From Halonatronomonas sp051745085 (GTDB lineage: Bacteria > Bacillota > Halanaerobiia > Halanaerobiales > Halarsenatibacteraceae): a stretch of 25,818 nt of DNA. The stretch is taken from assembly GCA_051745085.1 (NCBI GenBank), contig JBNJDR010000024.1, positions 1 through 25,818 on the forward strand, in the 5' to 3' direction. Positions 16,945 through 23,093 of this stretch are shown piece after piece. The first letter of the stretch is position 1, and every line of letters begins with the position of its first letter. The position numbers and the translations under genes are program-made. The notes under the pieces were generated by a model. The model did no database searches and had not been told where the DNA came from. It was given only the letters and a program-made list of their open reading frames with translations.

Positions 16945-18213
16945 TCAGGCAGTTGTAGCCTGGCTTACAGGTAATTTGCTTATGTCAGCACCGATTCCCT
17001 GTAATTTGTCTACTAAATTTTCATAACCTCTTTCAATATGACTGATCTGCTTAACTTCAGTAACTCCTTCTGCAACTAATCCAGCCAGGACAAGAGAGAC
17101 ACCCCCACGCAAATCGGTAGCTTTAACTTCTGCACCAGTTAGTTTCGAAGGATGAACCAGCGCACTATGCCCGTCCAGTTTGATACTGGCCCCCATCTTG
17201 GCTAATTCATCAATGTGAGCAAATCTATCTTCGAAGACAGTCTCTGTAACAACCCCGGGGTTTTCAGCCTGGGTTAATAGGAGCATCATCTGCGCCTGTA
17301 AATCTGTAGGAAAACCTGGATAAGGAAGGGTTTTAACATCTACTGTTTTTAAAATTTTCGGAGCTGATATTCTCACTCCAGATATATCTTCTTTAAACTT
17401 AACCCCCATTTCGTTAAGTTTCGCCAATAGCGGTTTGATATGCTCAACTAAGACATTCTGGACATAAACATCTCGTCCGGCCATGGCACCAGCGATGATA
17501 TAAGTTCCTGCCTCGATCCGATCCGGAATTATTCTATGCTCCTGCCCTTTGAGGTTATCTACCCCATCTATTTTTATAATATCAGTACCTACCCCTTTGA
17601 TCCTAGCTCCCATGACGGTTAAATAGTTGGCTAAATCGATAATCTCGGGCTCTCTAGCAGCATTCTCTATTACCGTCTTGCCTTCTGCCTTACTGGCTGC
17701 AAGCATTATATTAACCGTTGCTCCTACGCTGGGATAATCCAGATAAACATGTCCCCCCGTTAATTTATCAGCTTTCACCTCGACGTATCCATGTTCAATG
17801 GTAACGTCAGCCCCAAGGGCCTTGAAGCCTTTCAAATGGAGGTCGATCGGCCGGTTCCCAATATTGCAGCCTCCAGGAAGACTCGTTCGGGCTCTGCCCT
17901 CCTTTGCCAGCATTACGCCTAAAAGATAATACGACGCCCTAAGTTGGCTGGCCAATTCCGGGTCAGCCTTGTAGGTATTTACGGTCCGGGGGTCTATATC
18001 CATGACGTTGTCCTGAAACTCGACCCCGGCCCCCATCTTTTTAAATATTTTAGCCATGTTCCTTACATCTCTCAAATCAGGTATATCAAGCAATTGACCG
18101 GGGCCATCTGCCAAAAGTGCTGCAGATATTATCGGTAAAGCTGCATTCTTAGCTCCACTAACTTGTATATTGCCTTCCAGCTTATTTCCGCCTTCTATGT
18201 AATATTTATCCAC
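16945..18213 (-). CDS. murA: UDP-N-acetylglucosamine 1-carboxyvinyltransferase MurA
   Basis: Cytoplasmic enzyme that transfers enolpyruvate from PEP to UDP-GlcNAc, the first committed step of peptidoglycan synthesis and the target of fosfomycin. The 422-residue protein has the family N-terminus with Lys22-Asn23 (SGAKNAALP), catalytic Cys116 in LPGGCNIGNRP, and two-domain EPSP-synthase-like repeats throughout. A Cys at 116 predicts fosfomycin sensitivity of the enzyme. The start is GTG 18213, with AAGGAG 8 nt upstream. It heads the envelope cluster, preceded by a terminator and a candidate promoter. UDP-GlcNAc is also the substrate of the LpxA step, so the same pool feeds both ends of this locus. 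Confidence 0.97.
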   Translation of the reverse strand: MDKYYIEGGNKLEGNIQVSGAKNAALPIISAALLADGPGQLLDIPDLRDVRNMAKIFKKMGAGVEFQDNVMDIDPRTVNTYKADPELASQLRASYYLLGVMLAKEGRARTSLPGGCNIGNRPIDLHLKGFKALGADVTIEHGYVEVKADKLTGGHVYLDYPSVGATVNIMLAASKAEGKTVIENAAREPEIIDLANYLTVMGARIKGVGTDIIKIDGVDNLKGQEHRIIPDRIEAGTYIIAGAMAGRDVYVQNVLVEHIKPLLAKLNEMGVKFKEDISGVRISAPKILKTVDVKTLPYPGFPTDLQAQMMLLLTQAENPGVVTETVFEDRFAHIDELAKMGASIKLDGHSALVHPSKLTGAEVKATDLRGGVSLVLAGLVAEGVTEVKQISHIERGYENLVDKLQGIGADISKLPVSQATTA

Positions 18214-18279
18214 CTGTCATACTCCTTTCTGGTGAGTAATAATAATCCTCATATTAATCCTACTTGTTCATTCTTATTC

Positions 18280-18308
18280 ATTATAACTATTCTTGATTAT
18301 AAGGTAAA
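18280..18308 (-). promoter_or_regulatory. Candidate sigma-A promoter for the murA-led envelope cluster
   Basis: On the minus strand, TTTACC (18308-18303) and TATAAT (18285-18280) are separated by 17 nt, in the AT-rich 233-bp gap upstream of murA. The -10 is perfect and the -35 matches 4 of 6 positions. Transcription would start near 18273, giving a leader of about 60 nt before the murA GTG. It lies after the upstream terminator (18408-18441), as expected for a new transcription unit. The rest of the gap shows no other clear element. Confidence 0.45.
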
Positions 18309-18407
18309 ATCCTTTAAAAATAAAGAGTTATTTAAAGATAAAGCTATTTAATCTTATCAAAACCTGAGCTCTCTTGCAAATATCAAGCCAATCCTTTTCA
18401 AATAAGG

Positions 18408-18441
18408 AAAAAAGCCTCCCTGCAGACCAGAGCAGAAAGGC
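18408..18441 (-). terminator. Strong intrinsic terminator before the murA cluster
   Basis: Minus strand: GCCTTTCTGC (18441-18432) pairs over 10 bp, two of them G-U, with GCAGGGAGGC (18423-18414) around an 8-nt loop and is followed by six T (18413-18408). It begins 5 bp after the stop codon of the uncharacterised gene and separates it from murA. Confidence 0.88.
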
Positions 18442-18446
18442 ACTTA

Positions 18447-19538
18447 TTAGTACTTTTGACTTGTTTTATCTTTATAGCTGCGATAAACAGATAGACTAAC
18501 CACTTTCTCACCATGGCTCTGCGTTAAAGGAGCAAATTTTTGATCCAATTCAGCCGGGGTGTGGGCTTTTAAAGACCACTGCCGGGTATGGCTGGCCAGG
18601 TTAGTAATTAAGGCATGCAGTTTAGCTGCTGTTTCTTTTTGACTGATCCCGATAAAATCACTTATGTTTTCGATCAGTTCTTCCAGCTCAACCAGATTAT
18701 TTAGTTCATAATAAACAATAATAAATATTTTACGGATAGCTTCCCAGCTCAAATTTAATTCATACTGTAAGAAATCATGGAACTTTTGGGCTGGAATTTC
18801 TGGTTTAGGATAAAGATGCTGTCCGGCAAAATCAAGTTCATTCACCGAGGCCTGATATGTATTAATATCGGTTCTGCTTAACCTCTGTTCTTTAAGTACT
18901 TCTTTATCCTCTACCATATTGATCACTAATTCTTTACCTTCTCTTCTGATAATTCCCAGGCTACTACTAAAATTATCGACGACCTGAATAAACCTTGCTT
19001 TATCTTCAGAAAAACCTTTCAGTTGATTAAGTTCTGCCAGTATCTCAACTACATCTATGACCCCATAATAGACCAAAGCTCCGGTAGTTAACCTGGTCAA
19101 CTCCGTATTATGAGCAATAGTTTTGTTGAGGTTAACATCAGCCTCAAGAGCTTCATTTATAGCTGTAGAAATAACTTCAGGCAGATAGACTATAGTTTTC
19201 CCTTCTTCCCAGTCCGCAAAAATAAGTCCCAGGTTTTGAAAGTATCCGATTAAAAGTCGTTCTTGATCTTTTCTCTCTAAAAGATAGGCTTCATCTTTTT
19301 GCGCACTCAACTGCAGGAGAGGTTGAAGCAGTTGGCTGCAGATCCCCTGTAACCACTCTGGAATCGCTTTAGGAATCTTAAAGGCCAGTGCTTCGGCGAG
19401 AGCCGACTTGTTCATCTGACTAAGTCCTTGAAACCCCCAGTTTCTTCTTATTTCATGTAATTCTTCAAGTTTCAGTTCTAACAATAACTTTTTATAAGCT
19501 TCACCAGCGTTATCTGAACTAATTTTATTTACAAACAT
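18447..19538 (-). CDS. Uncharacterised cytoplasmic protein with Rho-N/SAP-like N-terminal segment
   Basis: I do not recognise this 363-residue protein. There is no signal peptide or membrane segment. Residues about 24-55 (LEELHEIRRNWGFQGLSQMN, then KSALAEAL) resemble the small helical fold of Rho N-terminal or SAP domains, which bind nucleic acid. The rest is mostly helical and ends in a basic tail (SVYRSYKDKTSQKY). There are no Cys-rich or nucleotide-binding motifs. The frame is open to an ATG at 19565, but GGGGG lies 7 nt before ATG 19538, and the earlier ATG has no ribosome site, so I chose 19538. It follows the ThiF-like gene by 73 bp on the same strand, with no terminator between, so the two may be co-transcribed. 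Confidence 0.65.
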   Translation of the reverse strand: MFVNKISSDNAGEAYKKLLLELKLEELHEIRRNWGFQGLSQMNKSALAEALAFKIPKAIPEWLQGICSQLLQPLLQLSAQKDEAYLLERKDQERLLIGYFQNLGLIFADWEEGKTIVYLPEVISTAINEALEADVNLNKTIAHNTELTRLTTGALVYYGVIDVVEILAELNQLKGFSEDKARFIQVVDNFSSSLGIIRREGKELVINMVEDKEVLKEQRLSRTDINTYQASVNELDFAGQHLYPKPEIPAQKFHDFLQYELNLSWEAIRKIFIIVYYELNNLVELEELIENISDFIGISQKETAAKLHALITNLASHTRQWSLKAHTPAELDQKFAPLTQSHGEKVVSLSVYRSYKDKTSQKY

Positions 19539-19567
19539 GGACAAACCCCCAATCATTGACACCATAA

Positions 19568-19605
19568 AATCACATTAGATTATTCGGCTTTACACTAATA
19601 TGATT
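19568..19605 (-). repeat. Inverted repeat in the gap before the uncharacterised gene
   Basis: On the minus strand, AATCATATTAG (19605-19595) and CTAATGTGATT (19578-19568) form 11-bp arms with one G-U pair around a 16-nt spacer. No T-run follows, so it is not a classical terminator. It could be an operator or an RNA hairpin affecting the downstream gene. Confidence 0.35.
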
Positions 19606-19611
19606 TCTAGA

Positions 19612-20337
19612 TTAATTCAGATAATCCTGCCTGGCAATTTCTATCTGATCAAATTCCTGCTCCCAGAGATCAATGTAAATTATGTCATTTTTTATCTTAT
19701 CTCTGTTTCCGCTTAAGTACTTTATAGCCATGGTGCTCTGCAGGGTCGCTACCAGGCTGGGAATAGTGCTTAAAATTCCATCCTGGCAGGGCGAAAATAG
19801 AGCGCTGTCAGGAGAAAAATCGAACCAGTCTTCTATCGTCTCTCCCTGATCTGCCGCCACAAACTTAACCATACCGATAGCAGCAACTACCCCGCCATAA
19901 ATCCAGGGGATCCCAAGTTCTCGAGCAATCTGATCGATATGGCGGCGTGCTTCCGGATTATCACTGCAGTCGATGATTAAATCAACATCCTCAGCCAGTT
20001 CTCTCCCGTTATCCAGATTGAACCGGTTATCGTAGATATCAATTTCTACTTCTCGATTTATCTCAACCAGATATTCCCGAGCAGCATGAACTTTTAAGCG
20101 TAAAGCATCAGCATCTTTTTCAGTAAACAGAACCTGCCTGTGTAGATTGACCAACTCTACCTGATCGCTATCAGCCAATCTAAGAAAGCCGATCCCGGCT
20201 CTAGTCAATATTTCTGCGTTAACTGTACCTAGAGCTCCACACCCCACCAACAGAGCCCGCCCCTGTCTCAGCTTATCCTGGCCTTCTCTTCCTAATCCAG
20301 CAAAAGATTCTTGTGCCAGATAACGACTGCTCACCAT
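19612..20337 (-). CDS. ThiF/MoeB/HesA-family E1-like adenylyltransferase
   Basis: Family members use ATP to adenylate the C-terminal glycine of a ubiquitin-like sulfur carrier (MoaD, ThiS) or similar substrate. The 241-residue protein has the nucleotide motif VGCGALG (31-37), ADSDQVELVNLHRQVLF (55-71) with the conserved Asp, Asn64, Arg67 and Gln68, and IIDCSDNPEARR (121-132) with the likely catalytic Asp126. Odd: the two CxxC zinc pairs of MoeB and ThiF are absent; only Cys184 (SPCQDG) remains in that region. No MoaD/ThiS-like carrier or other cofactor-synthesis gene is nearby, so the substrate is unknown. GGGGAG lies about 10 nt before ATG 20337. The gap upstream holds the DnaA-box cluster. 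Confidence 0.85.
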   Translation of the reverse strand: MVSSRYLAQESFAGLGREGQDKLRQGRALLVGCGALGTVNAEILTRAGIGFLRLADSDQVELVNLHRQVLFTEKDADALRLKVHAAREYLVEINREVEIDIYDNRFNLDNGRELAEDVDLIIDCSDNPEARRHIDQIARELGIPWIYGGVVAAIGMVKFVAADQGETIEDWFDFSPDSALFSPCQDGILSTIPSLVATLQSTMAIKYLSGNRDKIKNDIIYIDLWEQEFDQIEIARQDYLN

Positions 20338-20376
20338 TTTAAACCATCTCCCCTTTAATAGAAAACATCTGTATAG

Positions 20377-20430
20377 TTATCCACAATTATTGCGAATATT
20401 TCTTACTTATCCACAAAAATGGTGGATAAG
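20377..20430. promoter_or_regulatory. Cluster of three DnaA boxes
   Basis: Two perfect 9-mers TTATCCACA read on the plus strand (20377-20385 and 20407-20415), 30 bp apart start to start, close to three helical turns. A third copy with one mismatch, TTATCCACC, is on the minus strand (20429-20421). The second and third boxes lie within a perfect inverted repeat with arms CTTATCCAC (20406-20414) and GTGGATAAG (20422-20430). The flank toward 20479 is very AT-rich. The 142-bp gap separates the methyltransferase from the ThiF-like gene. It could be DnaA-dependent promoter control, a DnaA-titration site or part of a replication element. Confidence 0.55.
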
Positions 20431-20479
20431 TTGTTAATAAATATGCATTTTTACCTATTTTTCATCTGTAATCATATGT

Positions 20480-21124
20480 TTAGGCCTCGATCCGCTGAAA
20501 AAGTACTTGTTTGAAATTATCGGTTTTAAGCAATTTCAGACTAAAATACTCTGCTAACCACACCATTGTATTTTTATTAAAAAAACCTACATGAGTAGGG
20601 TCATATTTATACCACCAATCTGCAAATTCCTCTGGCCCAGGATGAAAATGGGTCATCACGGCCAGATAACCTCCTGGCTTCACTACTGCAGCCAATTTTT
20701 TGATATCTGCAAAAGGTTCATGAAGATGTTCGAATACTTCAGTTGAAGTGACTAGATCATATTTCTGTTCTAACCTCCTGGGATACTGGAAATAAAAGGG
20801 GTCATAGATGCTCACATCTAAACCCCGCTGGCGCAATAGCTCTGCTAAAACAGGCCCCGGCCCGGAACCAAAATCCAGCACCGTTTCTATTTGCGGCATG
20901 ATATCTTTGATCCCCCAGGCGATGAAATCATTAAACATTTTCACGTAACCTTTACTGGAAAAATTATTATTGTGTTCATCATAACGTTCTATCTCTACAG
21001 CTGGATCAGGCAGCTTACTTGCTCCGATCATAATATAATTACACTTAGGGCAAAAATAATATCCTGCTGGTTCAATAGCTTCTATATATAAATTACCACA
21101 CAATCTACAGGTCACGTCATCCAC
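20480..21124 (-). CDS. Class I SAM-dependent methyltransferase with N-terminal zinc ribbon
   Basis: The 214-residue protein begins with a zinc-ribbon-like pair, Cys6-x2-Cys9 and Cys25-x2-Cys28, followed by a Rossmann methyltransferase domain: motif I VLDFGSGPGP (82-91), an acidic residue after strand 2 (DVSIYDP, 103-109), YDLVTSTEVFEHL (122-134) and VVKPGGYLAVMTHF (147-160). This layout occurs in methyltransferases acting on sugars and small molecules, but the substrate cannot be read from the sequence. The start is GTG 21124, 3 nt after the MFS stop; the purine run just before it is partly inside the MFS stop region, suggesting translational coupling. The pairing with an MFS transporter may mean a shared substrate, but this is inference. 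Confidence 0.85.
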   Translation of the reverse strand: MDDVTCRLCGNLYIEAIEPAGYYFCPKCNYIMIGASKLPDPAVEIERYDEHNNNFSSKGYVKMFNDFIAWGIKDIMPQIETVLDFGSGPGPVLAELLRQRGLDVSIYDPFYFQYPRRLEQKYDLVTSTEVFEHLHEPFADIKKLAAVVKPGGYLAVMTHFHPGPEEFADWWYKYDPTHVGFFNKNTMVWLAEYFSLKLLKTDNFKQVLFQRIEA

Positions 21125-21127
21125 CCC

Positions 21128-22429
21128 CTATGGTCTTCCTCCCGCTTCTTTTAAAGTTGTGACATCAACAAATTTCTTAAAGAAAATTAGAGCGATAAAA
21201 GCTATCACCACACCTACCACCGAGGATCTCATACCACCAACCAGGCTGCCGGTAAGATCGCTGATGTATCCACTATAAACAGCTCCCAGGCTGTAAATGG
21301 CTGTATATAGAGTAGAAAAAAGCCCAAAACCTGTGCCCTGATAAGAGACCGGCATCACCTTTAATACGTAAGAATTGATGATCGTATTGTGCGTTTTAAA
21401 AATTATCCCGAAAACTACTAAAGAAAAAACAACCCCCATATGATCAGGAGCCGTGGTCAAGTAGAAAAATAACACAGCCATAAGCAGATAAAACCCGAAG
21501 AGCATCCGCTTACTCCCAAACTTATCGGCCGCCCAGGCCACTACCATTTTGGTTACCAGACCACTTATTGCAATAATAACAAAAAGTTGATTGGCCTGAC
21601 TAAAACTATAACCGCCTAATTGATATAAAAAACTTGGTACAAAAGATTCAAACCCTTTAATGGCAAAAGCTCCGAATCCGCCAACCAGGGTAGACCAAAT
21701 GATAAATCTGTTGATGGCGGGCTGTTTAAGGACCACCAGAGTTTCTTTGATTCTCTCTCCCAGTTCCAGAAGAGATGTTCTTTTCTCCTGAGTTCCTCCT
21801 GCTCTGCCCCGCCTGATTAAGGGCAAACCTGTGTTGATGCCGCTTCTTTCCGCCAGGACGATAAAGATCACCGAGGCCAGCAGGGTTCCGGCAGCCATGA
21901 TGAAAAAGAAGGCCGCCAGAGGAAGCCCCAGGGTTTCCCAGATTAGAACGACAAACAAAGGCGCTATTAAGCCGGATATGCCGCCAAAGAGTTCCAGGAG
22001 AGCGGTGGATACCGTCTCCAGCCTATCCTCACCCAACGTAACAGCATAAGAATATCCAGCAGTTACATACAGACCGGTAGAAGCCCCCATAAGAAAGCTG
22101 GCCCCGGCCATAAACCAAAAGTTGGGTGAAAGCCCTACTAAAAATAGTGAGCCCGACATAAATAGACCTGTGATCCCGATCACCCGGGGGCAGCCGTAGA
22201 TATCAGCCAAAATACCGGAGGGAAATCTGGCCAGGGCATAACCCAAATATACCAGGGTGATCAACAGACCTGCTTCGGTAGATCCGACCTGATAACTTGT
22301 TTCTATTGGCGTAACCAGGGGGACGAAGATCATTTTAGTTAAACCCTGGAAGAAAAAGAGAAAAGCATTAGCGGCGAACAAAGTAATGACAGATTTTTTG
22401 TCTAAATTGGCAGCATCTTTGCGGGACAT
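21128..22429 (-). CDS. Major facilitator superfamily transporter
   Basis: The 433-residue inner-membrane protein has about 12 hydrophobic segments in two halves with a cytoplasmic loop (about 195-225, rich in Arg, Glu and Lys). The MFS signature between helices 2 and 3 is present (ARFPSGILADIYGCPRV, about 66-82), and a second such loop follows in the other half (WAADKFGSKRM). The first helices (FPAN-like ANAFLFFFQGL) resemble sugar-phosphate/nitrate-type antiporter families, but no substrate can be assigned. ATG 22429 has GGAG about 12 nt upstream. It starts shortly after the iorB terminator and is followed 3 nt later by the methyltransferase gene. Confidence 0.88.
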   Translation of the reverse strand: MSRKDAANLDKKSVITLFAANAFLFFFQGLTKMIFVPLVTPIETSYQVGSTEAGLLITLVYLGYALARFPSGILADIYGCPRVIGITGLFMSGSLFLVGLSPNFWFMAGASFLMGASTGLYVTAGYSYAVTLGEDRLETVSTALLELFGGISGLIAPLFVVLIWETLGLPLAAFFFIMAAGTLLASVIFIVLAERSGINTGLPLIRRGRAGGTQEKRTSLLELGERIKETLVVLKQPAINRFIIWSTLVGGFGAFAIKGFESFVPSFLYQLGGYSFSQANQLFVIIAISGLVTKMVVAWAADKFGSKRMLFGFYLLMAVLFFYLTTAPDHMGVVFSLVVFGIIFKTHNTIINSYVLKVMPVSYQGTGFGLFSTLYTAIYSLGAVYSGYISDLTGSLVGGMRSSVVGVVIAFIALIFFKKFVDVTTLKEAGGRP

Positions 22430-22467
22430 AAGTTATCCATTCTCCTTGCTATTAATATTAAATGATT

Positions 22468-22497
22468 AAAGGAGCACCTCCATCGAGGTACTCCCCT
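22468..22497 (-). terminator. Hairpin terminator after iorB
   Basis: Minus strand: GGGGAGTACCTC (22496-22485) pairs with GAGGTGCTCC and the following T residues around a GATG loop, with G-U wobbles; AT-rich sequence with short T-runs follows. It starts 12 bp after the iorB stop. The T-tract is modest, so termination may be incomplete, and the MFS gene, which has little room for its own promoter, may rely on read-through. Confidence 0.65.
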
Positions 22498-22508
22498 TTA
22501 TTTTAACT

Positions 22509-23093
22509 TTATTCCAGGATAGAGTCAAATAGTTCTAAATTGGCCTCTAACATCGAGCCTTTCATAAGATCCCGCATAGCCTGGCGGTAGTTTTCTTCAG
22601 TTACCCCGGGGATTTTTTCTTCCTTGGCCATATTTGCCAGGATAACCGTATTCTGCATCCGGGCATCTTCAAGATCTTCGAGATATACCCGACTTACTTT
22701 AATATTGTGCTTGGCGGCTAATTCCTTTATATTTTCAGTAGTTACATCAGGTTCCCTGCCTAAACGAGTGGCCAGAGTCTGCCAGGAGGTATCGTAATAG
22801 ATAAGCTCCCCTTCTTCCTTAAGATGACTGGCCATACCCCGAATAGCTTCATTCCTCTCCATCCCGATCACTATATCCGCTTTTTGTTTGCGGATCAAAG
22901 GCGAATGAGCTGACTCTCCAAGTCGAAGATTAGAAACAACCATACCCCCGCGCTGAGCCAGGCCGTGGGTATCAACACCTTTTACTGCATAACCAGCATA
23001 ATCGGCAGCGCGGATCAAGACTTCACTCAAAAGGCCGATCCCCTGACCGCCCACACCGATGAGATATAAATCAAGCTTGTCTACTCTACTCAT
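22509..23093 (-). CDS. iorB: Indolepyruvate ferredoxin oxidoreductase, beta subunit
   Basis: Small subunit of the enzyme that oxidatively decarboxylates aryl-pyruvates from aromatic amino acids to aryl-acetyl-CoA, reducing ferredoxin. The 194-residue protein has the gamma-type 2-oxoacid oxidoreductase domain: LYLIGVGGQGIGLLSEVL near the N-terminus, HGLAQRGGMVVSNLRLG, and ADIVIGMERNEAIR. The frame is open to 23264, but that extension is iorA coding sequence in another frame; the ATG at 23093 gives the normal N-terminus, overlaps iorA by 8 nt and has an AGGTGATC purine-rich site in front. Overlap and partner gene make it a translationally coupled operon. A hairpin terminator follows. Confidence 0.93.
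   Translation of the reverse strand: MSRVDKLDLYLIGVGGQGIGLLSEVLIRAADYAGYAVKGVDTHGLAQRGGMVVSNLRLGESAHSPLIRKQKADIVIGMERNEAIRGMASHLKEEGELIYYDTSWQTLATRLGREPDVTTENIKELAAKHNIKVSRVYLEDLEDARMQNTVILANMAKEEKIPGVTEENYRQAMRDLMKGSMLEANLELFDSILE

Noticed and set aside
18206..18214. Another TTATCCACC near-DnaA box
   Set aside because: It is formed by the murA start codons (GTG GAT AA), stands alone and is best explained by coding sequence.
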